Origin: Methanoculleus sediminis
GTDB taxonomy: Archaea; Halobacteriota; Methanomicrobia; Methanomicrobiales; Methanoculleaceae
Assembly: GCF_001017125.1 (NCBI RefSeq)
Contig: NZ_JXOJ01000001.1
Location: 204,133-268,132 of the forward strand
Length of the DNA stretch: 64,000 nucleotides
Direction of reading: 5' to 3'
A model generated the notes under the pieces. That model was not told the origin of the DNA, searched no databases, and saw only the letters and a program-made list of their open reading frames with translations. Within the stretch, counting starts at the first letter, position 1; every line of letters starts with the position of its first letter. Both the position numbers and the translations under genes were made by a program. This document shows positions 43,818-53,281 of this stretch, piece by piece.

Positions 43818-44483
43818 TCACCTCTTCACCGAGTATACCAGGTGCACCGTCCCCTGCTCCATCGGCACGGCCTTCCGGAGTTCGAGCGCCGTCCGCCCCC
43901 CGGCCCGGCCGAAGAGTTTCTTCTCCCCCTCGCCGACGATGACCGGATGGACGATCAGGCTGATCGTATCCGCGATCCCCTCCCGGATCAGGACGTCGTT
44001 CAAGTCCGGGCCGGTATCGGAGACCACCCGCGAGATCCCGAACCGCTCCCCGAGTTCCCGTATGGCGCCCTTGAGGTCCACCCGGCTCCCGCCGCGCCGG
44101 ATGAACGGGTACTCCCGCTCGCGGAGGTAGTCGAGGTAATCCTCCGGCGTTGTCTCCGAGACGAGGACGACGACGTCTTTCGTGTGCTCCATATTCCGGT
44201 AGAAGTGGAGCAGGTTTTTGAGCACGCCCCTGCTGTCGACGATGACGCAGACAGGGCGGGGGTCGTCCGGCCGGACCCCGGGCCGGTGCCGGTCAGCCTC
44301 CGCTTCGGGCTCGCCGATGTCCATGAACATCTCGATCCCGGTCTTCGCCGTGGCCGAACCCGCGAGCACCGCCCCCGGCTCGAAGGCCAGGAGCGCGCCG
44401 TAGTGCAGCCCGAGATCGACCTCGAAGCCCGTCACCGCGTGGTCGAGACTCACGCTGTTGTGGATGATGACTTCCGGATCCAT
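43818..44483 (-). CDS. RibD C-terminal/dihydrofolate-reductase-like pyrimidine reductase
   Basis: A 221-residue protein of the RibD_C fold. It opens IIHNSVSLDHAVTG and has the NADPH-binding segments VLAGSATAKTG (near residue 39), VVSDTGPDLNDVLI (near 152) and LIVHPVIVGEG (near 176), as in archaeal 2,5-diamino-6-ribosylamino-pyrimidinone phosphate reductase of riboflavin/F420 precursor synthesis. The archaeal riboflavin enzyme usually has more canonical ends, so this could be a paralogue with another substrate. Confidence 0.8.
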   Translation of the reverse strand: MDPEVIIHNSVSLDHAVTGFEVDLGLHYGALLAFEPGAVLAGSATAKTGIEMFMDIGEPEAEADRHRPGVRPDDPRPVCVIVDSRGVLKNLLHFYRNMEHTKDVVVLVSETTPEDYLDYLREREYPFIRRGGSRVDLKGAIRELGERFGISRVVSDTGPDLNDVLIREGIADTISLIVHPVIVGEGEKKLFGRAGGRTALELRKAVPMEQGTVHLVYSVKR

Positions 44484-44632
44484 GCGGGGAGATACGTCTG
44501 TTCGGGATATAACATGCGCGAATCCCTCCCCGGACGGCCCCGGCCTGACCGGTTCTCCGTCGGCCCCGGCCTAACCGGAAGAGAAAACCCTATCCCTCTC
44601 CCTGCCGAGAACTTCCTGCCGGAGGATGCCCG

Positions 44633-45838
44633 ATGGAGATCCCGCAGGATATCTTTGACCGTATGGCAGGCAGCATGACCGACCGCGAGTCGCTCCTCTC
44701 GCCCCGGGCGACCCGGAACGCCGATTACCTCAGGCGGTCCGGCCGCAAACCCGAGGACCCGGTCATCCGGCCGCCGTTCTTCCGGGACGCCGACCGGATC
44801 GTCCACTCGAAGGCCTACTCGCGCTACATCGACAAGACCCAGGTCTTCTACCTGGTCGAGAACGACCATATCACCCACCGCGTCCTCCACGTCCAGCTCG
44901 TCTCGAAGATCGCACGGACGATCGGACGAGCCCTCGGCTTGAATGAGGATCTGATCGAGGCGATCGCCCTCGGCCACGATATCGGGCACGTGCCCTACGG
45001 CCATCTCGGGGAGAAGTTCCTCGACGAACTCTGCACCGAACACGGTATCGGGGGTTTCCGGCACAACGTCCAGAGCGTCCGGTTCCTCGACGTCGTCGAG
45101 GACTGCGACCTCACGCTGCAGGTGCTGGACGGGATTCTCTGCCACAACGGCGAGGTCCACGACCAGACCCTCACGGTGGAGGGCGAGGCCGACTGGGACT
45201 CGTTTGCGGAGAAACTGGAGCGGATCGAGGACGGAGCCGACGCCCTCCCGCTCACCCCCGAGGGATGCGTCGTCCGGTGCGCCGACAGCGTCTCCTACCT
45301 CGGCCGCGACCTGGCGGACGCTCTCGAGGTCGAGGTCATCGATGAACGGGATCTCGATGACTTCCCCGAGAACTGCATGGCCCTCTTCGGTATTGCCGGG
45401 CGAAAGAAGGAAGATTTCTCGGAAGTTAATCGGAGAGTGCTCGACGTCCTGATCCGCGACATCATCGCCGGGAGCTACGATGCCGACTGCATCGCCTTCT
45501 CCGCCGAGGCGTCGGCGTGCGTCGCGGCCTTCAAAGAGTTCAACATGCAGCACATCTACGGAAACGAGAGACTCATAGAGAACCAGAAGAAGATCCGGTT
45601 CATGTTCCGGTATCTCTTCGACCGCATCCTTGAAGATATCGAGAACGGCCGGAGAGACTCGCCGGTCTACGAAGACCTGATCGACGCGGCCTGGGCATCC
45701 CGTGCATATCTTGGTGCCGCGGCGCCGGAGGAACTCGCGAGGGATTTCATCGCCGGGATGACCGATCGCTACTTCGAATGGGTCTTCCAGCGGAGCATCC
45801 TTCCCGAGAGAATCCGGTCGAGGTACCGGGGGTGGTGA
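44633..45838 (+). CDS. HD-domain deoxyguanosine triphosphate triphosphohydrolase-like protein
   Basis: A 401-residue dGTPase-type HD protein. Metal ligands are in HRVLHVQLV (His82) and GHDIGHVPYGHLGE (His115, Asp116), and a third in the later Asp of CADSVSYLGRD near residue 219. dGTPases split dNTPs to nucleoside and triphosphate and some restrict phage; the substrate here is not proven. The ATG follows GGAGGA by 7 bp. Confidence 0.88.
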   Translation: MEIPQDIFDRMAGSMTDRESLLSPRATRNADYLRRSGRKPEDPVIRPPFFRDADRIVHSKAYSRYIDKTQVFYLVENDHITHRVLHVQLVSKIARTIGRALGLNEDLIEAIALGHDIGHVPYGHLGEKFLDELCTEHGIGGFRHNVQSVRFLDVVEDCDLTLQVLDGILCHNGEVHDQTLTVEGEADWDSFAEKLERIEDGADALPLTPEGCVVRCADSVSYLGRDLADALEVEVIDERDLDDFPENCMALFGIAGRKKEDFSEVNRRVLDVLIRDIIAGSYDADCIAFSAEASACVAAFKEFNMQHIYGNERLIENQKKIRFMFRYLFDRILEDIENGRRDSPVYEDLIDAAWASRAYLGAAAPEELARDFIAGMTDRYFEWVFQRSILPERIRSRYRGW

Positions 45839-45970
45839 ACCCCCGCACGGCCTATGAAAGGGGCGACTTCCGGTATCTTCCAGATCCGGCCGGAGATTCC
45901 ACGTCAGGCCGATTGATGTAACCCGAGGAATTGTATATATTTATATGGCCCTTCCGGTCAATGCATATTG

Positions 45971-46312
45971 ATGAGCAAGCAGATCCTTATTCTCGGTCTG
46001 GCTGCGGTGCTCGTCCTGACAGCCGGTTGCATGGGGCTTGGCGGTCCCAGCCCCAAAGTCGTGGAGGACTCCCTGACCAAGGACGTCAGCCTCTCCAAAG
46101 GCCTCGTGTACAACGTGAACGCGGTGATACAGAACGACGGGGCCGACGGCGACGTCACCGTGACGATGAAACTGATCGATGAGGAGAAGGGTTTCGTCCG
46201 GGACGAGGTCTCGACGGTGATCTCCATCCCCTCGGGGGAGACAAAGAAGGTCAGCCTCACGCTGGACGGAGACGTCGGCAGGACGTACCGGCACAGTGTT
46301 GAGGTGAGTTAG
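45971..46312 (+). CDS. Small secreted lipoprotein
   Basis: A 113-residue protein. The signal peptide runs from residue 1 to a lipobox LTAGC (Cys19), followed by a short linker and a beta-rich domain (about 40-113) of alternating Val/Asp/Thr residues like an Ig- or CARDB-type fold that may extend from the membrane. Its TATA-like TATATTTATAT (45932-45942) would start the RNA near the ATG. Function unknown. Confidence 0.8.
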   Translation: MSKQILILGLAAVLVLTAGCMGLGGPSPKVVEDSLTKDVSLSKGLVYNVNAVIQNDGADGDVTVTMKLIDEEKGFVRDEVSTVISIPSGETKKVSLTLDGDVGRTYRHSVEVS

Positions 46313-46330
46313 GCGGAGGGCGTTTCTTCT

Positions 46331-46385
46331 GGATCGGGTTTCCAGCCCTGATTAAGGGGGTTTAGACCCCTTCTTCGACCCGATA
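46331..46385 (+). terminator. Nested dyad after the lipoprotein gene
   Basis: AAGGGG-gtttaga-CCCCTT (46354-46372) is flanked by an outer pair, ATCGGGT (46333-46339) with ACCCGAT (46378-46384). It lies 20 bp past the lipoprotein stop and just before the promoter of the helicase gene, so it may act as a terminator or as a regulatory structure. Confidence 0.5.
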
Positions 46386-46442
46386 CGACATGGTCGACAC
46401 ATACCAGTGTCATTTTTTTAACCCCTCCCCCAAATGGGATGT

Positions 46443-49400
46443 ATGGAACTGTCCCCAGGGATCTACGAGCAGGTCATTAGTGAATACCTTGCATCGAAAC
46501 TCTCCGGTCCGGAAAAGGAAGGGAGAGTCTTTAAAGACCCTCTTGCGCGCTTCGATCCCCAGACCGTTCTCTCCCGATACCTCGGAAAGATTATCAGAAC
46601 TGCTCTTTTGACTGCCGATGAGGCAGGAGCCTCGCTTGAAGAGCAGGTCCTGATCTGCAACCGCCTCATCGAACGCCTCGGTGCTGAACTACGGGATAAG
46701 ACGCTTGAACAGTGTAAGATCACGCCCGAAGCAAAGGTCTTGCTCGCCCTTGTAGAGTGCAATCACCTCTCTGCACTTAAGGTTGCTGCCCCCACCCGTC
46801 CCGAGACCTCTATCGCGCAGAGCAGTCTATTCACCGGGTCTCCCGGGGAGCCCGGGCTCGTGGATGAACTCCGGAAGGAGATCCGGACCGCCGATCGTGT
46901 CGACCTCCTGGTATCGTTCATCAAGTGGAGCGGGCTCCGCCTGATTCTCGACGATTTAAAAGAATTCGTCAGGCATGGTCAGCTTCGAGTGATCACGACC
47001 TCGTACACCGGGGCAACCGATATCAAGGCGGTCGAGACCCTTGCAGACCTCCGGAACACCACCGTCCGGATATCTTACGATACCGACAGAACCCGGCTTC
47101 ACGCGAAGACCTACACGTTCCACAGGAACAACGGCTTTTCCACGTCCTATATCGGGTCATCTAACCTCTCGAACCCCGCGATAACGAGCGGTCTTGAGTG
47201 GAATGTCAAGGTTACCGAGCAGGACTCATATGATATCATACAGAGGATCGAGAAGACGTTTGAGACCTACTGGAAAGACCCGGAGTTCATCGAATATACT
47301 TCGGAGAGTCGGGAGCGGTTGCAGCGTGCTCTCTCGAAGGAGAGACGGAGCGAGATAGACTTCCGCCCGGTCTTCGATATCAGGCCCTACTATTACCAGA
47401 AAGAGATCCTCGAGCGGCTGAAGGCGGAACGGGAACTGCATAACAACTACAGGAATCTCATAGTCGCCGCCACCGGGACGGGGAAGACGGTCATATCTGC
47501 GTTTGATTACAAGAGTCTCGTCCAGAGGCCGGGGGAATATCCCCGTCTGCTCTTCGTTGCTCACCGTGAGGAAATTCTGAAACAGAGCCTCCAGGTTTTC
47601 CGAGGGATTCTCAAAGACCAGAACTTCGGGGATCTCCTGGTCGGAGGGAACGAGCCTGCGCAGATCGCGCATCTGTTCACCTCAATCCAGAGTCTGAACA
47701 GTAGAAATCTCCCGAAGATCACACCTCCGAACTATTACGACATGATCATCGTCGACGAGTTCCATCATGCCGCTGCGCCCTCATACCAGAAGCTGCTCAC
47801 ATACTACACCCCGAAGGTCCTTCTCGGACTCACCGCGACACCGGAACGCATGGATAATCTTGACATCCTCGAGTATTTCAATGAAAAGATCTCTGCTGAG
47901 ATCCGGCTTCCTGAGGCAATCAACCGGAAACTGCTCGCCCCATTCCATTACTTCGGCGTCACCGATGTTGTCGACCTCGATACCGTGCCCTGGAAACGGG
48001 GAACTTACGACCCTGCCGAGCTCTCCAGGGTCTACACAGGGAACCAGCAGCGGGCGGACCTGATCATCAGGGCTGTACAGGACTACACGACCGATCCCCA
48101 CGACATCACCGGGCTCGGGTTCTGCGTCTCCGTTGAGCACGCTGAATATATGGCTGCAGCGTTCCAAGAGGCGGGTATCCCTGCGGCCTGCCTTCATAGT
48201 GGGAGTTCACGGGAAGAGCGTTCCACCATCCAGAAGCGGCTGATCGATAAGGAGATCCACTTCATCTTCGTCGTCGATCTCTACAACGAAGGCGTTGATA
48301 TTCCCGAGGTGAACACCATCCTCTTCCTGCGTCCCACCGAGAGCCTCACGGTCTTTATCCAGCAGTTTGGGCGGGGGCTCCGTCTCTCGGACGGGAAGGA
48401 GTGCCTGACGGTCCTTGACTTTGTTGGCCATCATAACAAAAACTTCCCGTTCGGTGAGAGGATTTCAGCACTTCTCTCTCCTGGCGGGAAAACCCTGGTA
48501 GAACAGGTCTCTCGTGACTCCTATTCGCTTCCGAAGGGCTGTTATATCCACTTCGAGGAGAAGGCCAAGGAGAGGGTTCTTGCAAATATCAGGGCAAACA
48601 TCACGAATAGGGCCACGCTCATCCGCAAGATCCGTTCGTTTGAAGATGAGACCGGCGAACACCTTACATTCAAGAGATTCCTCCAGCGTTACAGCCTGCA
48701 GCCTCTCGATATTTACCGGAAGGGCACGTTCTGTTCGTTGGCCGCAGAGGCGGGCATATACCCGGAGACCTACACGGATGAACACCTCTTCCCCAGGAGC
48801 GCCGCAATCAGGCTGGCGACACTGAATTCCCCGGAAGTTATCCGCCTCATCAGGGCCGCGCTCTCCGACCCCTGCCATTACTCACCGGCGGCCCTCTCGG
48901 ACCGCGAGAAGAGCATGCTGGCACTCTTCTACTACTCGCTCAATGATGTGTCTCTTCGTGACGAGAATATGGGTGTTGAAGAGATTTTCTCCGATATCTT
49001 CGCATATGATGAAATCCGGCGCGAGATCTGCGACCTTTTGGAGTACAACGGAGCACATATCGAGTTCCTACCAAAATCTGTCGACCTTGGTTTCGAGAAC
49101 GCCCTCGAACTCCACTCTACGTACACCCGGGCTCAGGCTTTTGCAGCACTCGGTCATTATACCCTTACCCGAAAACCGGCAGGGGGCAGTCGGGAGGGAG
49201 TTGTGTACCTGGAGGATAAAAAGGCCGATGTGTTCCTAGTCACCCTGAATAAGACCGAAGAACACTACTCGCCCACAACGATGTACAAAGACTACGCGGT
49301 CAACGAGACCCTCTTCCACTGGCAGTCCCAGAGCACCACTTCGGCATCTTCGCCGACCGGCCGGCGCTACATCGAGCATGAACGCCGGGGGAGCAAGGTC

Positions 49401-49577
49401 CTCCTCTTCGTCCGCGAGTACAACAGGGTCGACGGCGTCACGCAACCGTATCTCTTCCTCGGCACCGCCCGGTACATCTCCCACGAGGGGAGCCGGCCGA
49501 TGAGCATCACCTGGGAACTCGATCACCCGATGCCGCCGGGCTTCTTCCTGAGAGCGAACAAGATGGTGGTTGGATAA
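46443..49577 (+). CDS. PLD-like nuclease / SF2 helicase / DUF3427 protein
   Basis: A 1044-residue multidomain protein. A phospholipase D-like domain (about residues 120-270) carries HAKTYTF near 220 and SYIGSSNLSNPA near 237, a single HKD-type site. The superfamily II helicase core follows: Walker A AATGTGKT near 342, IIVDEFHHAA near 435, LGLTATPERMD near 460, and QQFGRGLR near 640. A DUF3427 domain fills the rest (about 700-1044). This architecture is found in mobile and defence-linked loci and may cut or remodel foreign DNA; activity is inference. The ATG at 46443 fits the family start MELSPGIYEQ and a T-rich TATA-like element near 46412-46420; ATG 46434 is in frame. Confidence 0.88.
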   Translation: MELSPGIYEQVISEYLASKLSGPEKEGRVFKDPLARFDPQTVLSRYLGKIIRTALLTADEAGASLEEQVLICNRLIERLGAELRDKTLEQCKITPEAKVLLALVECNHLSALKVAAPTRPETSIAQSSLFTGSPGEPGLVDELRKEIRTADRVDLLVSFIKWSGLRLILDDLKEFVRHGQLRVITTSYTGATDIKAVETLADLRNTTVRISYDTDRTRLHAKTYTFHRNNGFSTSYIGSSNLSNPAITSGLEWNVKVTEQDSYDIIQRIEKTFETYWKDPEFIEYTSESRERLQRALSKERRSEIDFRPVFDIRPYYYQKEILERLKAERELHNNYRNLIVAATGTGKTVISAFDYKSLVQRPGEYPRLLFVAHREEILKQSLQVFRGILKDQNFGDLLVGGNEPAQIAHLFTSIQSLNSRNLPKITPPNYYDMIIVDEFHHAAAPSYQKLLTYYTPKVLLGLTATPERMDNLDILEYFNEKISAEIRLPEAINRKLLAPFHYFGVTDVVDLDTVPWKRGTYDPAELSRVYTGNQQRADLIIRAVQDYTTDPHDITGLGFCVSVEHAEYMAAAFQEAGIPAACLHSGSSREERSTIQKRLIDKEIHFIFVVDLYNEGVDIPEVNTILFLRPTESLTVFIQQFGRGLRLSDGKECLTVLDFVGHHNKNFPFGERISALLSPGGKTLVEQVSRDSYSLPKGCYIHFEEKAKERVLANIRANITNRATLIRKIRSFEDETGEHLTFKRFLQRYSLQPLDIYRKGTFCSLAAEAGIYPETYTDEHLFPRSAAIRLATLNSPEVIRLIRAALSDPCHYSPAALSDREKSMLALFYYSLNDVSLRDENMGVEEIFSDIFAYDEIRREICDLLEYNGAHIEFLPKSVDLGFENALELHSTYTRAQAFAALGHYTLTRKPAGGSREGVVYLEDKKADVFLVTLNKTEEHYSPTTMYKDYAVNETLFHWQSQSTTSASSPTGRRYIEHERRGSKVLLFVREYNRVDGVTQPYLFLGTARYISHEGSRPMSITWELDHPMPPGFFLRANKMVVG

Positions 49578-49664
49578 CAGCCCGCCGAAACATACATCGC
49601 GGCCGGCGTCAGATCATGAATGAATGAACCCCTGCCTGCCCGGAGGAGACGTGGTGCCATCCCG

Positions 49665-50492
49665 ATGAACCACCGGTGTCCGGCCGTTCTCGTCCACGGG
49701 TGGCGGAGCCATCCCGGTATCTGGAACCGCCTTGCCCCGGCGCTCACGGAGGCCGCGGTGCCCTTCTGGAGGTTCGACCATACGGGGCTGCAGGGCGCCG
49801 GGACGGAGACGATCGCTCTCGCTCTCCAGGACTACATCCACACAAAGCGGGAGGAGACCGGGTACGGCGGCCCGGTCGACATCGTCTGCCACTCGATGGG
49901 GACGTGCATCGCCCGGTACCTCCTCGAAGTCCTCGACGGAGTTGCACGGGAGGAGGATGTCCGGCAGCTCGTCGGGATCGGCCCCCCGAACAACGGTTCG
50001 GCCATGGCCGAACTCTTCAACGACCCCGAGCGGGGTCCCGAAGTGATCCGGCGGCTTGTCGGGGTATTTGTGCCGGAAGACTACGATCCCCGGGAGGATA
50101 CCATCGTCCAGGAGTTCCGCCCCCGGAGCAGGACTGTTGCGGCGCTCCGCGACGCCGGAACCCGCGACGAGATCACTTACCGGATTGTCCTCGGCGCGAA
50201 CCTCACCGCGACCCCGGCGTTCTTCCCGGCCTTCGCCGGCAAAACCTGGGAGTTCGGCCCGGACCGCGGGTGGCGGACGACGTATGCCGGCGACGGGATC
50301 GTTCCCCACTCCGACTCGTACCTCCCGGGTGCGCGGATGGACGTCCTCCCCGCGGACCCCGGTAACCTGGCCCGGCACCCGGAGCTCTACTGCCACACCA
50401 TGCTGCCGAGAAACCCCGAGGTCGTCGCCCGCGTCAGGGACTACCTTTCTCTCTCTGCAGGGCCCGCCGTGCGGACTCCGCCCAGGCGCTGA
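49665..50492 (+). CDS. Alpha/beta-hydrolase (lipase-like)
   Basis: A 275-residue hydrolase. VLVHGWRSHPGIW (near residue 8) holds the oxyanion-hole HG, VCHSMGTCIARYL (near 74) the nucleophile Ser, and later GDGIVPHSDSYLPGA (near 206) likely the acid. This order is typical of lipases of the EstA/LipA kind. The start at 49665 is chosen over 49620 because the hydrolase core begins there; the true start is uncertain. Its last 59 bp overlap the convergent small gene. Confidence 0.82.
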   Translation: MNHRCPAVLVHGWRSHPGIWNRLAPALTEAAVPFWRFDHTGLQGAGTETIALALQDYIHTKREETGYGGPVDIVCHSMGTCIARYLLEVLDGVAREEDVRQLVGIGPPNNGSAMAELFNDPERGPEVIRRLVGVFVPEDYDPREDTIVQEFRPRSRTVAALRDAGTRDEITYRIVLGANLTATPAFFPAFAGKTWEFGPDRGWRTTYAGDGIVPHSDSYLPGARMDVLPADPGNLARHPELYCHTMLPRNPEVVARVRDYLSLSAGPAVRTPPRR

Positions 50493-50754
50493 TCGCCCGT
50501 TCCAGCTCCTCGCCTGCCTTCCGTGCCCTCTGCTGGATATGCTCGTGCCCCTCGGACGTCCCGAAGAGGTGCTGGCCTGCGTTCACCACGTCGTTGACTG
50601 CCTTCCTGACCGACTCCGATGCCTCCTGCACCCGCTTCTCGACGGTAGGAGCGTCCGGTGCCGGCTCGGCCTCCGTTGCCGGTTCCTCCTCCGGTGCGGG
50701 GGCGGGGTCGACGACCCACCGCCCCTGTACAAAGCGACCTTCAGTCTCGCTCAT
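50434..50754 (-). CDS. Small acidic-helical hypothetical protein
   Basis: A 106-residue protein that starts MSETEGRFVQGRWVVDP, has an Ala/Glu/Pro-rich linker and then a predicted amphipathic helical end (about residues 35-100, EKRVQEASESVRKAVND). A TATA-like TTTTTATT on the minus strand (about 50774-50783) matches this start; the frame further upstream shadows the next gene. Family not recognised. Its stop lies inside the hydrolase gene. Confidence 0.65.
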   Translation of the reverse strand: MSETEGRFVQGRWVVDPAPAPEEEPATEAEPAPDAPTVEKRVQEASESVRKAVNDVVNAGQHLFGTSEGHEHIQQRARKAGEELERAISAWAESARRALQREKGSP

Positions 50755-50823
50755 ATGCGTGGGTGTAGAACTCTCCGGAATAAAAACCTGGCTTTTTACA
50801 CCGCCACCCCTCCCGGCGGGTGG

Positions 50824-51435
50824 ATGCGCAGGTTCATCTACCCGGAAGACTACAGAGGATACGATATGATCAGGGCTGCCGCCATCGAGGCATGCGGGCG
50901 GGCTCTCTCCCCGGACACCTGCCGGTTTCGGGTTGCACGAGCCGTTGCGTTCGTGCTTCTCTTCCTCCTGGCCGTTCCGTTCCTCCTCGGCTCCGCCTTC
51001 GGTGTCTCCCCCGCGGCGGTCCTGGCCCTCATCGGATCGACCCTCCTCCTCCAGGCGGCCGCGGCCGTCGTCGGCCTCTCGCTCGGGCTGCACCCGGCGG
51101 TCGTTCTTCTCTTCCTGACGTCGGTGGCCGCTGCCGTCCTGATCGGCATCCTCGAGGTCTGCGACCTCTTCGCCGGGCGTTCCCGGATGATTCAGGGTCT
51201 TTTATCGAAGATCGATGCAAAGACGGGGAGTATCGATTACCTGAAACGCTACGGCGCCCTGATGCTGATCCCGGTCATCTGGATCCCCGGGATCGCCCTC
51301 TACGGAACCCCCGTTGTCGCGTGGGTCTTCCAGTACCCGCGGGCGGTCTCTCTCCTCTGCATGCTTGCCGGGTGGGCGATCGCGATCGTCGTGGTCATGG
51401 CGGCGACGATGGGGCTCGTCCGCCTGGCGTTCTGA
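50824..51435 (+). CDS. Small multidrug-export-like membrane protein (COG2426 type)
   Basis: A 203-residue membrane protein with about five helices (residues about 38-60, 62-83, 87-108, 148-170, 176-200). The cytoplasmic loop with IDAKTGSIDYLKRYGALMLIP near residue 134 resembles the COG2426/small multidrug export family. The start could be ATG 50824 or the downstream ATG 50866, which has an AGAGGAT ribosome-binding stretch. Substrate unknown. Confidence 0.72.
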   Translation: MRRFIYPEDYRGYDMIRAAAIEACGRALSPDTCRFRVARAVAFVLLFLLAVPFLLGSAFGVSPAAVLALIGSTLLLQAAAAVVGLSLGLHPAVVLLFLTSVAAAVLIGILEVCDLFAGRSRMIQGLLSKIDAKTGSIDYLKRYGALMLIPVIWIPGIALYGTPVVAWVFQYPRAVSLLCMLAGWAIAIVVVMAATMGLVRLAF

Positions 51436-51488
51436 TCCCCGGGCCGGCAGGAAGGTTTTTTCCCGCCGGACACAAGAGATCGATACCC

Positions 51489-52280
51489 ATGAACAGCGAC
51501 CTGAAGGCAGCCGTCCTCGAGCGGTGCCGGAAGATGGAGATCCCGCTCGTCGGGATCGCGGGGACGGACCGGTGGGAGAACCCCCCGTTCCGGCCCTGGA
51601 TGCCGGAGGAGTTCTACCCGCAGTCGATCTTTCCCGGGGCCCGGTCGGTGATCGTCATCGGCCTTCCCATCCATCTCCCGGTGCTCGAGACCTCCCCGTC
51701 GATCTACTACCACGAACTCTATAAGACCGTCAACACCCTGCTCGACCAGTACACCTACCGGCTCGCCTCCTTCCTCAATGACTGCGGCTACCCCTCGGTC
51801 TTCGTCCCCCGGGACGGCTACGGGAGCATCGAGGTGCTCCGGAAAAATCCCGTCGCCTTCTTCTCGCACCGCCACGCCGCCCTCCTCGCGGGGCTCGGGA
51901 CCTTCGGCGTGAACAACACCCTCCTCACGCCGGAGTACGGCCCCCGGGTCAGGTTCGGCTCGGTCATCACCGCGGCGGACCTGCCGCCCGATCCGCTGCT
52001 CGCGGAGAACCTCTGCACCCGGTGCATGCTCTGCGTCGAGGCCTGCCCGGTGGGCGCGCTCGATGAGCGGGATTACCCCGAGGGCCTCACCGACAAGGCT
52101 GCCTGCGCGGAGAACAGCGCCGAACTCGCCCGGCGCCACATCTCGCCCTGCGGCATCTGCATAAAAGTCTGCCCGGTCGGGGAGGACCGGCGGCACTACG
52201 GCCGAAGCACCCTTGCAGCCGACGGTGATCCGCGCCACCGGCGTGCCAGGGAGCACGTGCAGAAGTACGGCGGGCTGTAA
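51489..52280 (+). CDS. Epoxyqueuosine reductase-like iron-sulfur oxidoreductase
   Basis: A 263-residue protein. An N-terminal part resembles the DUF1730/QueG-like cobalamin fold (PGARSVIVIGLPI near residue 49; GYGSIEVLRK near 111; HRHAALLAGLGTFG near 126). Two ferredoxin motifs follow: CTRCMLCVEACPVG (near 175) and CGICIKVCPVG (near 223). Archaea use archaeosine rather than queuosine, so the substrate is likely different. It is a reductase by fold only. Confidence 0.82.
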   Translation: MNSDLKAAVLERCRKMEIPLVGIAGTDRWENPPFRPWMPEEFYPQSIFPGARSVIVIGLPIHLPVLETSPSIYYHELYKTVNTLLDQYTYRLASFLNDCGYPSVFVPRDGYGSIEVLRKNPVAFFSHRHAALLAGLGTFGVNNTLLTPEYGPRVRFGSVITAADLPPDPLLAENLCTRCMLCVEACPVGALDERDYPEGLTDKAACAENSAELARRHISPCGICIKVCPVGEDRRHYGRSTLAADGDPRHRRAREHVQKYGGL

Positions 52281-52296
52281 GCCCGCCAAAAAAGGG

Positions 52297-52986
52297 TTAT
52301 TCTCTTCCCACTCTGCCCATCAACCGGTCCATTAACTCCGGCGCCCGGTCACGCATGCCGAACCCGACGATGATGGCGATCGCCGCACCGACGCCGATCC
52401 CGACTCCCCAGGCGATCGGGACGACGAAGACGTAGATGATCGAGAGGTCGAGCATGAGCTGCTGGAGCGCGAGGATGGCGACGACGAAGTAGAGGAACGC
52501 CCGCAGTAGCATCGCGATAAATCCGAAGCCCTGGATGCTCTGCACCTCCCCCACATTCTGGAGGAGATCCATCAGCCAGTCGATCAGGATGAACCCGATA
52601 ACGAGGATCAGGATAAACGCAACGATGTTCGGGATGTACGCTACGATGGCCGCGACCGCCGCCGTCAGGGCCGGGATCTGCAGGACGCTGACTGCCGTGA
52701 GGATTGCGATGAGGTAGATGAACCAGCGGACGATGAGGTCGAAGAGGCGGCTTATACTCATCGTGGAACGTTCGATCTGCTGGCCGATCGATGTCTTCCG
52801 GAGCGCGTCGTCGACGCCGATCCGGTCGAGAACTTCGGCAACGACCCTTCCGAGGATACGCCCGAGGATCCAGCCGATGATCAGGATGACGATCGCTGCA
52901 ATGAGGTTTGGCAGAAACAGAATGACATTACGGGCCAGTTCTTCAACCGGCTCAAACACCTGAGCCGAGAGGTCTCCATTTGTCAT
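52297..52986 (-). CDS. Membrane protein of the mechanosensitive-channel TM-helix type
   Basis: A 229-residue protein with about five membrane segments, containing conserved TM-helix repeats (LPNLIAAIVILIIGWILGRI near residue 25; VAYIPNIVAFILILVIGFIL near 113) of the MscS-related type, without the MscS beta domain. Some family members are stretch-gated; that is not shown here. The start is downstream of a TATA-like region at 53020-53030 (ACTATATAAA). Confidence 0.85.
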   Translation of the reverse strand: MTNGDLSAQVFEPVEELARNVILFLPNLIAAIVILIIGWILGRILGRVVAEVLDRIGVDDALRKTSIGQQIERSTMSISRLFDLIVRWFIYLIAILTAVSVLQIPALTAAVAAIVAYIPNIVAFILILVIGFILIDWLMDLLQNVGEVQSIQGFGFIAMLLRAFLYFVVAILALQQLMLDLSIIYVFVVPIAWGVGIGVGAAIAIIVGFGMRDRAPELMDRLMGRVGRE

Positions 52987-53081
52987 GGTATATCACCGGG
53001 GGAAGGATATGGGAGGTACTATATAAATCTTGATGTACCCGCCATCCGGGGAGCGCGGGGAGACCGTTGCAGGGGGAGTGC

Positions 53082-53250
53082 GAGCACGAGCGAACGTGAG
53101 CACCCGTCAGGTGCGAGTTGCGACGGTTCGTTAGAAACGACTTCCCCGCAGGGTGCGACGGGCCGTAGGGTGCGACTGCCGGAACGGCAGGAGCATGAGA
53201 AAACACGAAGCGTTTTCGGGGCCGGAGCTTGAGCCCCGCAGGGGAAGAGA
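53082..53250. repeat. Triloop hairpin repeats between the channel-like and RND genes
   Basis: Members of the hairpin family, forward orientation: GCACC-cgtca-GGTGC (53100-53114), CTGCCG-gaa-CGGCAG (53176-53190), GAAAACAC-gaa-GCGTTTTC (53199-53217, one mismatch) and CCCC-gca-GGGG (53234-53244). No gene lies between 52987 and 53281. Confidence 0.75.
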
Positions 53251-53281
53251 CGACTTATCAGAAGGGGGGGCGACGGAGAGG

